The notes under the pieces are model-generated. The model searched no databases. It was not told where the DNA came from and saw nothing but the letters and a program-made list of their open reading frames with translations. From assembly GCF_014207655.1 (NCBI RefSeq), contig NZ_JACHHJ010000002.1:404185-468184 (forward strand): DNA of 64,000 nucleotides. The letters run 5' to 3'. Source of the stretch: Geomicrobium halophilum. Lineage in GTDB: Bacteria; Bacillota; Bacilli; Bacillales; Marinococcaceae. The translations under genes were made by a program, and so were the position numbers. Below are positions 52,916-62,507 of the stretch, in pieces (position 1 is the stretch's first letter; every line of letters begins with the position of its first letter).

Positions 52916-55231
52916 ATGGCACAACAGAAACAGAGACTGGTGTTGATTGGCAACGGAATGGCGGGGCTTCGGTCAGTAGAAGAGGTGCTGAGCCATTCCT
53001 CGGATCAATTCGAGATTACGATTTTTGGCAGTGAACCACACCCGAGTTACAACCGGCTGCAATTATCCTCCGTCCTCCAAGGCAACCAATCGTTTGCGGA
53101 TATTGAAATCAATCAGCCTGACTGGTATCAGGAACATCAAATTAACTTGCGGACGGAAGAAACGGTGACGCAGATTGATACGAATACGAAAACGGTGCAG
53201 ACGGATCAACATGGGGAACTGTCTTATGACAAACTTGTAATCGCTACGGGGTCCAACCCTATTTTTATCCCCTTTCCAGGGGCGGATAAAGAAGGCGTGA
53301 TGGCTTTTCGGACGATCAATGATTGTAAGCAGATGATAGAGGCGGCAAAACATTACAAAAAAGCAGTGGTGATTGGTGGTGGCTTGCTTGGCTTAGAGGC
53401 GGCGAGAGGGCTTTTGAATCTAGGAATGGAAGTCGATGTTGTGCATTTGGCAGACCGTCTCATGGAACGGCAACTTGATCAGGATGCGGCTGTACTTTTG
53501 CAAGAAGAATTAACAGCCCAGGGGATGAATTTCTTTTTAGGAAAAGATACGAGCGAATTGGTTGGTGGAGAACGTGTCGAAGGGGTCTGCTTTAAAGACG
53601 GTACGCAGCTTACTGCAGACTTGGTCATTATGGCCGTTGGGGTTAAGCCGAACATAGAGCTTGCCAAAAACAGCGGAGTCACAGTGAATAAAGGGATCGT
53701 GGTGGATGATCAAATGAGGACCAATATCCCTGATGTTTACGCGGTCGGGGAGTGTGCCGAACATCGCGATACCGTTTATGCACTTGTAAAACCGTTATAT
53801 GAACAAGCAAAAGTCCTCGCAAAAGCCGTATGTGGAATCGGAGGATCTGTGTATCGGGGAACGACTCTTTCTACGCAATTGAAAGTCTCTGGTGTTGACG
53901 TGTTTTCAGCTGGAAGTTTTATGTCAGGCGGTGGCCAAAAGGCACTAACAGTTTTCGATGAATTGAATGGGCACTATAAGAAATTGGTGTTTGATGGTGA
54001 TCAGCTGTCAGGTGCGATTCTGTTTGGCGATACACGTGAGGGGATGCGCCTACTTCAGCTCGTCATTGAACAAAAAGAGCTAACAAATGAAGAAAAACAG
54101 GAACTTTTACAAGGTTCTTCTTCTAATCATGGAGTTGCCGAAATGTCACAGGCAGAAATGGTGTGTAACTGTAATGCCGTTTCGAAAGGAACGATCATTG
54201 AAGCAGCTCAATCCAATTGCCTAACTACCGTGGATCAAATAAAGGAAAACACAAAAGCTTCTAGTTCTTGTGGCAGCTGTAAACCAGTTGTGAGTGAGCT
54301 ACTTACCTACATGGAAAGTGATAATTTTAATGAAAAGATTGAAGTAACCTCCATGTGTGAGTGTACGGAGCTTACTGAAGAAGAAGTTGTGGAAGAGTTG
54401 CAAATCAGAGGATTGTCGAGCATTCATGAAGTGATGAGTGCGTTAGATTGGTCGAGCAACAATGGTTGTAAAACGTGCCGGCCCGCGCTCTCTTATTACC
54501 TAGGCATGATCCACTCGGAATATCACTTAACCCACCATCTAAAAAAGAATGCCGAGCAACAAGAAGACGGTACTTATATAGTAACCCCTCCATATCACGG
54601 GGGAGTCATAAGCGTTGATCAATTGCAGCGTTTAAGTTCGCTGACCCAACGATTGCACGTAGGCTATGTAGTTATGACCAGCGACCAGCGACTGCAATTG
54701 CAAGGGATTAAAGAAGAACATTTGTCAACTATATGGGCGCATTTAGACATGTCGAAACATTCGCTCGAGGGGTATCATGTTCAGCCTGTTGTTACCTCCC
54801 ATTCAAGCAATTGTCGTTGTGACCTGTATGAAATACAATCACTGGCGACACGATTAGACCAACAATTTGAACGTTTGCAAGTTCCATCATCTGTAAACAT
54901 CCAGGTGAAATGTAATCATGCCGAGCGTTTATTTAACGACCTTTCCGTCTTTTGGACGAGAGTGGGGCAAGAAATTTACATCGATACTTCGTTGTTTTAT
55001 GTAGCTGAACATACAGAGGAGACGTTTGAAATCGTAAGTGCTCTCCTCCAATACTACCGGCAGACGGCTCGTTTTCTTCAAAGCATGGAAGAATGGATCA
55101 CAAAAGTCGGGGTCGTCCATGTCCGTGAAATTGTTTTGGATACGGAATTTCGAGAACAGCTACTTGAACAATTACAGGAAGATGCCTTTCTTAATAAAAA
55201 AGCGATCGCGATCGAAGAGACGATCATGTAG
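52916..55231 (+). CDS. nasB: Assimilatory nitrate reductase electron-transfer subunit
   Basis: A 771-residue paralogue of NasD passing electrons from NADH to NasC. ATG 52916 is chosen after AAGGAGTGGGAGG; the upstream ATG 52898 has no ribosome binding site of its own. The FAD/NAD module (GNGMAG, GGGLLGLEAARG) and two BFD-like motifs (CNCNAVSKG ... CGSCKPVV; MCECTE ... CKTCRPAL) are intact. In the C-terminal siroheme-like domain two of the four cluster cysteines are lost (TSHSSNC for TCVGEDFC; KCNHAER for SACPRNC), so nitrite reduction is unlikely. Confidence 0.9.
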   Translation: MAQQKQRLVLIGNGMAGLRSVEEVLSHSSDQFEITIFGSEPHPSYNRLQLSSVLQGNQSFADIEINQPDWYQEHQINLRTEETVTQIDTNTKTVQTDQHGELSYDKLVIATGSNPIFIPFPGADKEGVMAFRTINDCKQMIEAAKHYKKAVVIGGGLLGLEAARGLLNLGMEVDVVHLADRLMERQLDQDAAVLLQEELTAQGMNFFLGKDTSELVGGERVEGVCFKDGTQLTADLVIMAVGVKPNIELAKNSGVTVNKGIVVDDQMRTNIPDVYAVGECAEHRDTVYALVKPLYEQAKVLAKAVCGIGGSVYRGTTLSTQLKVSGVDVFSAGSFMSGGGQKALTVFDELNGHYKKLVFDGDQLSGAILFGDTREGMRLLQLVIEQKELTNEEKQELLQGSSSNHGVAEMSQAEMVCNCNAVSKGTIIEAAQSNCLTTVDQIKENTKASSSCGSCKPVVSELLTYMESDNFNEKIEVTSMCECTELTEEEVVEELQIRGLSSIHEVMSALDWSSNNGCKTCRPALSYYLGMIHSEYHLTHHLKKNAEQQEDGTYIVTPPYHGGVISVDQLQRLSSLTQRLHVGYVVMTSDQRLQLQGIKEEHLSTIWAHLDMSKHSLEGYHVQPVVTSHSSNCRCDLYEIQSLATRLDQQFERLQVPSSVNIQVKCNHAERLFNDLSVFWTRVGQEIYIDTSLFYVAEHTEETFEIVSALLQYYRQTARFLQSMEEWITKVGVVHVREIVLDTEFREQLLEQLQEDAFLNKKAIAIEETIM

Positions 55232-55245
55232 GGAGGGGATGCGTC

Positions 55246-57405
55246 ATGACTGAAATGTTATTAAAGTACTTCCGAGAGAAAGAACGTCAAGTCCAGTCAG
55301 AAAAAGTATATAACACGCAATGCCCGTATTGCAGCGTTCAATGTCAAATGCAGCTTATTGAACAAAGGAGCGTAACTAGAAAAACGTATAAAACCGTCGG
55401 GAAAGATAACCCCACATCAAAAGGACGCCTCTGTGTAAAAGGAATGAATGCCCATCAACATGCCCTTCATAAAGACCGGATTACACAACCGTTAGTAAAA
55501 ATCGATGGGGAATTTATTCCGGTTTCTTGGAAGGAAGCACTTGAATGTATAAGGGAAAATGTCACAAACATACAAAAAGAAGATGGATATAACGCCATGT
55601 CGGTATATGGAAGTGCCTCGATTACAAATGAGGAAGCTTACTTAATGGGGAAATTTGCAAGAGTGGCGCTCAAGACGAAATACATCGATTATAATGGGCG
55701 TCTTTGCATGTCCTCGGCAGCTTCGGCAGCAAGTGCTGTGTTCGGAATGGATCGCGGACTAACGAACTCGATCGAGGAAATCCCGTATGCGGAAACGATC
55801 GTCTTGGCAGGTACAAACATCGCTGAATGCCAGCCGACGATAATGCATTATTTTGAACAGGCAAAAGAAAATGGTGCCTTTATCGTTGCCGTTGATCCTC
55901 GTGAAACGGCAACAACGCGTATGGCTGATCTTCATATTAAAATCAAACCTGGGACAGACGCCGCGTTTGCTAATGGTTTGCTAAAAGTCATTATCGATAA
56001 CGATTGGATCGACCGTTCTTTTATTGAAGAAAAATCAATTGGGTTTGAGGACGTGAAGGAGTACGTTGCTTCTTTAGAGTTAGAAGACATTTCCGCGCAA
56101 ACCGATGTCCCTGTAAAAGAGATTCGGCGTGTTGCTCTTTCATTAGGAGAAAAAGAAACTGGAATGATTTTTACAGCTCGGGGTGTGGAGCAGCAAACGG
56201 ACGGTTCAATGGCGGTTCGTAATTTGCTTAATATTCTTATCGCTACTGGTAAGCTAGGAAAACCTTCCTGCGGATACGGAGCGATCACTGGTCAAAGCAA
56301 TGGGCAAGGCGCGAGAGAACACGGCCAGAAAGCCGATCAACTTCCTGGCTATCGCTCGATTGAAAATGAAGAGCACCGTGCTCATATTTCGAATTTCTGG
56401 GGAATCGCTGAGAAAGACCTTCCACGCAAAGGCGCATCGGCTTTCGAGATGATAGAAAAAGTTGATCAAAGGGAGATCACCGGTATGTTTCTCCTTTGTT
56501 CCAACCCGGTCGTTTCCAATCCGAATGCACGATTTGTCAAACAGGCACTACAAAAATTAAAATTTCTCGTTGCCGTTGACCTATTTAAATCAGAAACCGC
56601 TCAGTTGGCAGACGTAATTCTACCGACTTCTTCCTATTTAGAAGACGAAGGGACGATGACGAATCTGGAAGGTAGAGTCACGCTTCGGGAAGCGAGTAAG
56701 AAAGTGCCTGGGGAGGCAAGGCACGACTGGGAAATCATTTGTGATGTTGCTAAGTCTCTTGGAAAAGAAGAGTATTTCTCGTTTTCGTCAGCAGAAGAGG
56801 TGTTTAACGAACTTCGAGAAGCGAGTAGAGGTGGTATCGCTGATTATTATGGCATGACATATGAGCGGCTACGGAAGAAACAAGGGATTTTGTGGCCGTG
56901 CCCGTCCCTAGATCACGGGGGGGCTGCCCGCATTTTCGAGGACTCCTTTGCCCACGCGGATGGGCGGGCGAAAATGACAGTCGTTCCTAGTGAACCTGTG
57001 GTCAAAAAAGAAGAAACATGTGAAAAATACCCGCTCTATTTAACGACTGGGCGTGTGATGGCTCATTATTTGACAGGCGTACAAACAAGAAAAAGCTCGG
57101 CATTAACAGCTAGAGAATTTGAATCGTTTTTGGAAATCCACCCACAAACGGCTCAACAGTATCATATTCGCAATGGAGAATTGGTTCGGATTGAGTCCAG
57201 GCGTGGAGGTATCGTTGTTCGTAGTAAATGTACGGAGACGATTCGGCAGGACACGGTATTTGTACCGTTTCATTGGGACGAAAAACAAAATGTAAACCGG
57301 CTTGTGGCCGAGGATCTTGACCCAAATTGCCGAATGCCGGGATTTAAAGTAAGTGCAGTGAAAGTAGCGCCGTATGATATAAACAGGCAGCGAAATATTA
57401 AATAA
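55246..57405 (+). CDS. nasC: Assimilatory nitrate reductase catalytic subunit
   Basis: A 719-residue Mo-bis-MGD enzyme reducing nitrate to nitrite in the cytoplasm. N-terminal [4Fe-4S] motif CPYCSVQC ... GRLCVKG (residues about 26-68); the Mo ligand cysteine is in GRLCMSSAASA near 156; later MGD segments include TGKLGKPSCGYG, GQSNGQGARE and the C-terminal TTGRVMAHYLTGVQTRKS. No Tat signal. ATG 55246, 14 bp after nasB. Confidence 0.95.
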   Translation: MTEMLLKYFREKERQVQSEKVYNTQCPYCSVQCQMQLIEQRSVTRKTYKTVGKDNPTSKGRLCVKGMNAHQHALHKDRITQPLVKIDGEFIPVSWKEALECIRENVTNIQKEDGYNAMSVYGSASITNEEAYLMGKFARVALKTKYIDYNGRLCMSSAASAASAVFGMDRGLTNSIEEIPYAETIVLAGTNIAECQPTIMHYFEQAKENGAFIVAVDPRETATTRMADLHIKIKPGTDAAFANGLLKVIIDNDWIDRSFIEEKSIGFEDVKEYVASLELEDISAQTDVPVKEIRRVALSLGEKETGMIFTARGVEQQTDGSMAVRNLLNILIATGKLGKPSCGYGAITGQSNGQGAREHGQKADQLPGYRSIENEEHRAHISNFWGIAEKDLPRKGASAFEMIEKVDQREITGMFLLCSNPVVSNPNARFVKQALQKLKFLVAVDLFKSETAQLADVILPTSSYLEDEGTMTNLEGRVTLREASKKVPGEARHDWEIICDVAKSLGKEEYFSFSSAEEVFNELREASRGGIADYYGMTYERLRKKQGILWPCPSLDHGGAARIFEDSFAHADGRAKMTVVPSEPVVKKEETCEKYPLYLTTGRVMAHYLTGVQTRKSSALTAREFESFLEIHPQTAQQYHIRNGELVRIESRRGGIVVRSKCTETIRQDTVFVPFHWDEKQNVNRLVAEDLDPNCRMPGFKVSAVKVAPYDINRQRNIK

Positions 57406-57421
57406 GAAAGGCGGATATTCC

Positions 57422-58921
57422 TTGAGAATAAGAGATATGTTCACATTTAAAGATGAAAAGGTTAAGATGCTGCATTTAACATGGTTCGCCTTTTTTGTTT
57501 CCTTTTTTGCTTGGTTTAATATGGCGCCTTTAGCATCTTCGATGATGAATGATATGGGCTGGTTCACAGAAGATCATATTGCTGCGCTAGGAATTATCAA
57601 CGTGGTATTAGCGATTCCTGCCCGTATCATTATTGGATCTTTGCTAGACCGATTTGGTCCAAGGGTCGTCTTCTCTGTATTATTAATTGTCATGTCGATT
57701 CCAACGTTTGTTTTTGCCTTTGGAGATACTTGGGCACAGCTCATGATTGCCCGGTTAATCTTAGGGAGTATTGGTGCGAGCTTTGTGGTAGGGATTCGTT
57801 TGGTAAGCGAATGGTTCCCACCTAAAAGTGTTGGCTTTGCTGAAGGCATCTACGGTGGTTGGGGGAACTTTGGCTCCTCAGCTGGCTCGATGATTCTGCC
57901 TTGGCTTGCTCTAACACTCTTTGGAGGCGATGACGGTTGGAGATATGCGATGGTTTTTACAGGTCTTGTCTGCTTTATTTATGGGTTCATTTATTATTTT
58001 AATGTAAGAGATACACCTGATGGCCGGCCATTAATAAAACCGAGAAAAGCAGGAGCTATGGAAGTAAGTTCATGGAAAGATATGATGCAGTTGATTCTAT
58101 GGACCATCCCCATAGGAGGAGCCGTTGCCCTTAGTTTTTGGAGAATCGAACAAATGGGGTTCATCTCCGTGGAAGTGTTGTATATCATATGGGGTATTGT
58201 CCTCTTAGCCTTTTTATTCCAGGTCTATAAAATTTTAAAAGTAAACGTGGCGATTTTGAAAAAAGGAGTTCCTGTGGAAGACCAATATAAGTTTAAAAAC
58301 GTAGGAGCGTTAAACAGCACCTACTTTGCTAATTTTGGGGCAGAACTCGCCATCGTTTCCATGCTCCCGATGTTTTTCATGACGACATTTTCATTATCTC
58401 CAACAGCAGCCGGTATCATTGCGGGAAGCTTTGCATTTATTAATCTGTTGGCGAGGCCATTAGGCGGAATTTTATCCGATCGAATGGGGAGCAGAAGGAA
58501 CGTCATGCTCATCTATATGCTGGGAATTTCCATAGGCCTTATTGGAATGAGTATGATTGATTCCAGCTGGCCGATTTTCCTGGCAGTTGCTGTAACTGTA
58601 TTGACCTCTTTGTTTGTTATGGGAGGTGAAGGGGCAACGTTTGCAATGGTTCCTATGGTAAAGAAAAGAGTTACAGGGCAAGCAGCAGGAATGGTTGGCG
58701 CATACGGGAACGTTGGCTCTACGATTTATTTAACACTGTATACATTTGTATCCCCGCAGCATTTTTTCTTTATACTGGCGGCAGGAGCGCTCGTAAGCTT
58801 TGTGATATGTTACTTTACATTAGAGGAGCCGGAAAATTCATTTGCGAATGAGTATTACTTAACACAGCAAGAAGCACAAACGTTGGCTGAAGCCGAAATG
58901 GCGACAACGAAAGACAAGTGA
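57422..58921 (+). CDS. narK: Nitrate/nitrite transporter, NarK/NasA type
   Basis: A 499-residue MFS protein with about 12 transmembrane segments. Nitrate-signature residues are seen in GGWGNFGSSAGSMILPW and GAYGNVGSTIYLTLY, and MFS motif A in GSLLDRFGPR and GILSDRMGSRR. TTG 57422 follows AAAGGCGG. It is longer than B. subtilis NasA, with a central loop around residues 270-300 and a charged tail. Last gene of the nas operon. Confidence 0.9.
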   Translation: MRIRDMFTFKDEKVKMLHLTWFAFFVSFFAWFNMAPLASSMMNDMGWFTEDHIAALGIINVVLAIPARIIIGSLLDRFGPRVVFSVLLIVMSIPTFVFAFGDTWAQLMIARLILGSIGASFVVGIRLVSEWFPPKSVGFAEGIYGGWGNFGSSAGSMILPWLALTLFGGDDGWRYAMVFTGLVCFIYGFIYYFNVRDTPDGRPLIKPRKAGAMEVSSWKDMMQLILWTIPIGGAVALSFWRIEQMGFISVEVLYIIWGIVLLAFLFQVYKILKVNVAILKKGVPVEDQYKFKNVGALNSTYFANFGAELAIVSMLPMFFMTTFSLSPTAAGIIAGSFAFINLLARPLGGILSDRMGSRRNVMLIYMLGISIGLIGMSMIDSSWPIFLAVAVTVLTSLFVMGGEGATFAMVPMVKKRVTGQAAGMVGAYGNVGSTIYLTLYTFVSPQHFFFILAAGALVSFVICYFTLEEPENSFANEYYLTQQEAQTLAEAEMATTKDK

Positions 58922-58929
58922 AAAACAGG

Positions 58930-58972
58930 AACGCCCCCTTAGAACAATTGATATTTGTTCCAAGGGGGCGTT
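58930..58972 (+). terminator. Terminator of the nas operon
   Basis: AACGCCCCCTT with GAACAA pairs with TTGTTC and AAGGGGGCGTT, followed by TTAAAATA. Directly after the narK stop. Confidence 0.85.
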
Positions 58973-59014
58973 TAAAATATAATAAGAGCTAACGAATAGA
59001 TTGGGGTGAGGGAT

Positions 59015-59779
59015 ATGCAGGCGATTTTATATGTCGGACACGGAAGTCGTGTAGCAGAAGGGAATGAACAGTTTAAACGCTTTATTCAAAGAGTAGAAGA
59101 TCGACATGATCATATTCAAGAAATTGCCTTTATTGAACTTTCATCTCCGACCATCATGGAAGGGGTTACGGCTTGCGTGGAGCGAGGTGCAGACCGGATC
59201 GCTGTTGTCCCGGTATTATTGTTGACTGCACACCATGCAAACGTGGATATCCCGAGGGAACTGGAAGCTGCTAAGGAAACGTTTCCGGAAGTTACGTTAT
59301 CCTATGGCCGTCCCTTTGGAGTTCAAGAAGACGTGATCGACGTAGCTGTAAGCCGATTGAAGGACGTGGGGCTGCCGGAATTGAAGGAGGGTCAAGAACG
59401 TGATGATTGCACGGTCTTGGTTGTAGGCAGAGGATCAAGTGATGGGAACCAGCCGAGCGATGTAGCTAAGGCCGCAAGACTTATCTATGAAAGGGTGGCA
59501 TGTAACAACGTGGAAACCTGCTTCCTGGCCGCAACGACACCGACGGTGGAGCAGGGGCTTGCGAAAGTGGAGAAACTGGAAGCGCCGCACGTGTACGTAC
59601 TGCCATATTTACTTTTCACAGGAGTGTTGATGAATGAGCTTGGTGACATGCTCCGTGAGCGCGTGGGAAAAACGAACACACGGTATACACTTTGTGATTT
59701 TCTTGGTTCAGATGGCGGATTAAGCGGCGTTTTGGCAAGACGGACGGATGAAACGCTGAGGCAGGAAGGGAGCGTGTAA
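59015..59779 (+). CDS. sirB: Sirohydrochlorin ferrochelatase (CbiX/SirB)
   Basis: A 254-residue protein with two tandem CbiX-like halves. The first starts ILYVGHGSRVAEGNEQF with the metal-binding histidine and AVVPVLLLTAHHANVDI; the second starts VLVVGRGSSDGNQP. ATG 59015 follows GGGGTGAGG. It inserts iron into sirohydrochlorin for siroheme. It is immediately followed by sirC (2 bp). Confidence 0.9.
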   Translation: MQAILYVGHGSRVAEGNEQFKRFIQRVEDRHDHIQEIAFIELSSPTIMEGVTACVERGADRIAVVPVLLLTAHHANVDIPRELEAAKETFPEVTLSYGRPFGVQEDVIDVAVSRLKDVGLPELKEGQERDDCTVLVVGRGSSDGNQPSDVAKAARLIYERVACNNVETCFLAATTPTVEQGLAKVEKLEAPHVYVLPYLLFTGVLMNELGDMLRERVGKTNTRYTLCDFLGSDGGLSGVLARRTDETLRQEGSV

Positions 59780-59781
59780 GC

Positions 59782-60408
59782 ATGAGTGCGCTCCCCTTCA
59801 TGCTTGAGATGAATGAGCTGAGTGCGGTTGTGGTAGGCGGAGGAGCAGTTGCTTGCCGCCGAGTGAAACCTTTGGTGGAAGTGGGGACGGCTGAAATTGT
59901 TGTGATCGCGCCTATGCTGAATGATGAGTTGTTACGGCTTGAGAAGGAAGGATGGTTGAGATGGGAGCAGCGGATGGCAATGGATACGGAAGTATTTTTG
60001 TGTGATTTGGTATTTTTATGCACGAATGAGCCCCAGCTACATGAAGGGATTAAGAAGAATAAAGCCCCCCGGCAGCTTGTTTATCGTAGTGATGATGCGC
60101 AAGCAGGGGATTTTTATGTTCCTGCACGGATGAATGATGGATTACTTACGGTGAGCGTATCTACTGCAGGAGCCAGCCCTTCTTATACGAAACGGGTGAA
60201 GGGAGAAGTGGAGCGTGTATTACCGGCGAATGCAGAAGAAGAGCTTGAATTCTTACAGGAAGCACGGCAGAGGGTATTACGGACCAACGCACCGCGAGAG
60301 AGGCAATTGGCGTTGTTGAAAGAACTGGCAACTCCTGAGTTTTTGCAGGATGAGAGGAGGGAGGAGAGATTGGAAGAGCGGTTGAGGGAGTTGGGGAGGA
60401 AAAATTAG
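59782..60408 (+). CDS. sirC: Precorrin-2 dehydrogenase (SirC/Met8 N-terminal type)
   Basis: A 208-residue NAD-binding protein (ELSAVVVGGGAVACRRVKPL, LCTNEP, VSTAGASPSYTKRVK). It oxidises precorrin-2 to sirohydrochlorin. With NasF and SirB it completes siroheme synthesis from uroporphyrinogen III. The C-terminal 25 residues are an Arg/Glu-rich helix (ERREERLEERLRELGRK). Confidence 0.92.
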   Translation: MSALPFMLEMNELSAVVVGGGAVACRRVKPLVEVGTAEIVVIAPMLNDELLRLEKEGWLRWEQRMAMDTEVFLCDLVFLCTNEPQLHEGIKKNKAPRQLVYRSDDAQAGDFYVPARMNDGLLTVSVSTAGASPSYTKRVKGEVERVLPANAEEELEFLQEARQRVLRTNAPRERQLALLKELATPEFLQDERREERLEERLRELGRKN

Positions 60409-60482
60409 TAGTAACATCATCATAATTGGAGTATAAGAAGTCGTCCTCTTAATAACTAACGTTACTATGGGGGTGGTAAGAC

Positions 60483-61271
60483 TTGGCCGGGATCGCGGGA
60501 TTTATATTGTATGTATTGATTTTATTAGTAGCTTTATTTACTTTATTATTTATATTAAAAAAGCTTATTTCTCCTTTTTTAACAAGAACAGCGTATAGAC
60601 TTGCTTCATTTATTTATATAAAAGTGACTCCTGTTAAAAATATCTTAGTAACAATGGAACTAGTATTCTTCCTTATGGCTATAGCTGAAGTTGTTGCTCT
60701 ATTTCTATTAAGCTTGGAACCTAGTAACCTGGCACTCATGGTATTTACGGCTGCCTTCTTTTTTCCGTTTTATTGGATGGGGCTAATTTTTAATTACTTG
60801 GTCATGATGACAAACCATTACCCGTATACAAGTAAAATGGGAAGTGCATTAGCAGGGATTCAAAAAAATGATAAGGTAGATTATATTTTAGACCGAATAA
60901 AACTTTTATTAAAAAATAGTGCCTTAAGTGCGATGGGGCACCTCATAGTGGTTTACGTATGTATTGTTGGGATGGTGGCTTTTGGTGATATGCCTGAGAG
61001 TTTTTCGTTTTTACTTTTATTGTCTATGCCTGTGAGCATGTTAACGTGGGTATATTTCACTAATCCTTCTAAAGAGGAACAGCGATTACGTAGAATAACC
61101 GTTTATTTTATGATAGCTGTTTTTACAATGTGTAACTATTATATGGAATTTATCGGAGGTAGCCATGATGACGCCGTAAATTATCTATTTCTTTTTATTC
61201 CAGCAGTATACTTGGCCTTAGACAGTTTTACTCAGAGTATTATCAAGGACTTTACAAGTTATAAAAGCTAA
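60483..61271 (+). CDS. Polytopic membrane protein of unknown function
   Basis: A 262-residue protein with about seven hydrophobic segments (first at residues 4-25). TTG 60483 follows GGGGGTGG. A short cytoplasmic linker (KNDKVDYILDRIKLLLKN) separates two membrane halves. No recognisable transporter or enzyme motif. AT-rich coding unlike the sirC gene before it. Not evidently linked to either neighbour. Confidence 0.65.
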   Translation: MAGIAGFILYVLILLVALFTLLFILKKLISPFLTRTAYRLASFIYIKVTPVKNILVTMELVFFLMAIAEVVALFLLSLEPSNLALMVFTAAFFFPFYWMGLIFNYLVMMTNHYPYTSKMGSALAGIQKNDKVDYILDRIKLLLKNSALSAMGHLIVVYVCIVGMVAFGDMPESFSFLLLLSMPVSMLTWVYFTNPSKEEQRLRRITVYFMIAVFTMCNYYMEFIGGSHDDAVNYLFLFIPAVYLALDSFTQSIIKDFTSYKS

Positions 61272-61344
61272 CAATAGGAATTGGTTAAGAATTTCTTTTT
61301 TGGCCGTTAGCGACCGAGAGTTTAATTCGCATATCAGCTGTATA

Positions 61345-61635
61345 CTTTTAGAGGATGTTCAATAAGTCCGGGGAAAAATAGCGGTCGTATTTCTTCGTTG
61401 ACTTGCTTCTGCGTGCTCACGTATGAAAACCATATCCTCAAAAAACCACTTTTTCGTCGTGAGAAGGAACGCTTACGAAGCAGCCAACTTGGCGCTTTGC
61501 TCTTCCGAAAAGAAACCCCCCTTTTCCTTCGTGAGAAGTGAATGCTTTCGTGGTGCAAGCAGGATGCTCACAGCTGCGTCTTCTTGAACAACTCGGCTCT
61601 TTTTGTCCTCCTTTTTGAACACGCACTTTTAGGTA
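61345..61635 (-). repeat. Dispersed MITE-like repeat, copy 3 (long form)
   Basis: About 290 bp in reverse orientation. Read on the minus strand it begins GTGCGTGTTCAAAAAGG, continues with ACAAAAAGAGCCGAG, CACGAAAGCATTC, CTCACGAAGGAAAAGG, TTTTCATACGTGAG and ends CCGGACTTATTGAACATCC. It has an extra segment of about 85 bp in which the CTCACGA...AAA..GTTT block is repeated, which explains its greater length. It lies between an unrelated gene and the urease operon. Confidence 0.8.
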
Positions 61636-61721
61636 ATGAATGCTTCTAGTCCCTCTTTTTTATATCAGAATATTAAAAAGAGTAAATTGATACCGCGCAC
61701 ACAAAATCTATTCACATCGTT

Positions 61722-61738
61722 TGTGAAGTATTCTAACA
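61722..61738 (+). promoter_or_regulatory. TnrA/GlnR box upstream of the urease operon
   Basis: TGTGA-N7-TAACA fits the consensus TGTNAN7TNACA perfectly. It is 71 bp before the ureAB start, as expected for nitrogen-source control of urease in Bacillus. Confidence 0.82.
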
Positions 61739-61808
61739 AAGAAGTGGTACACCATTGTGAATCAGTTTAAAGTTAAAGATACATTTCTTACTATTGGGGG
61801 CTGAATCA

Positions 61809-62507
61809 TTGAAGTTAACACCGGTTGAACAAGAAAAGCTGCAACTATTTTTAGCAGGAGAGCTGGCTACCAAACGGAGAGACCGGGGTGTGAAGCTCAA
61901 TTATCCAGAAGCAACAGCAATATTATCTTGTTTTGTTATGGAGGGCGCACGTGATGGGAAGAGCGTTCAGCAATTAATGGAAGAAGGGAAACACGTCCTT
62001 TCCTCTGATGAACTCATGGAAGGGGTGGCTGAGATGCTTGATTCCATTCAAGTTGAAGCTACGTTTCCGGATGGGGTGAAACTCGTAACCATCCATGATC
62101 CGGTTCAGATGGATCAGGATAGAGTCAAACCAGGAGCTTTTGATATTCAAGGTGGAACCATAGAAATTAACGAAGGAAGAGAATCTATTGATTTATTAGT
62201 ACAAAATGAAGGAGCTCGTTCAATACAAGTTGGTTCCCATTTTCATTTTGCTGAGGCAAATCTAGGGTTAACATTTAATAGAGAAAAAGCGATGGGTATG
62301 CGCCTTGATATTCCATCTGGAACGGCTGTGCGTTTTGAACCCGGTGAAGAAAAGACAATTACACTCGTTCCTTTTGGAGGGAAGCAACAAGTATACGGCT
62401 TTAATAATAAGGCAAATGGTTATATAGATGTACGGAGGAAACAGCAAATGGAAGAAAAGCTCGTGGCATGGCAAGAAGGGGGGAAAAAGCATGAAGTTAG
62501 ATCGTAA
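61809..62507 (+). CDS. ureAB: Fused urease gamma/beta subunit
   Basis: A 232-residue fusion. Residues 1-100 are UreA ([56 protein letters not shown]); residues about 106-215 are UreB ([25 protein letters not shown]-like [41 protein letters not shown]). TTG 61809 follows GGGGG. Separate ureA and ureB are usual in Bacillus; fused forms are known in Helicobacter. The end overlaps ureC by 17 bases. Confidence 0.93.
   Translation: MKLTPVEQEKLQLFLAGELATKRRDRGVKLNYPEATAILSCFVMEGARDGKSVQQLMEEGKHVLSSDELMEGVAEMLDSIQVEATFPDGVKLVTIHDPVQMDQDRVKPGAFDIQGGTIEINEGRESIDLLVQNEGARSIQVGSHFHFAEANLGLTFNREKAMGMRLDIPSGTAVRFEPGEEKTITLVPFGGKQQVYGFNNKANGYIDVRRKQQMEEKLVAWQEGGKKHEVRS

Noticed and set aside
61334-61626. 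Arg/Ser-rich minus-strand ORFs
   Set aside because: They are translations of repeat copy 3 and are not conserved in copies 1 and 2.
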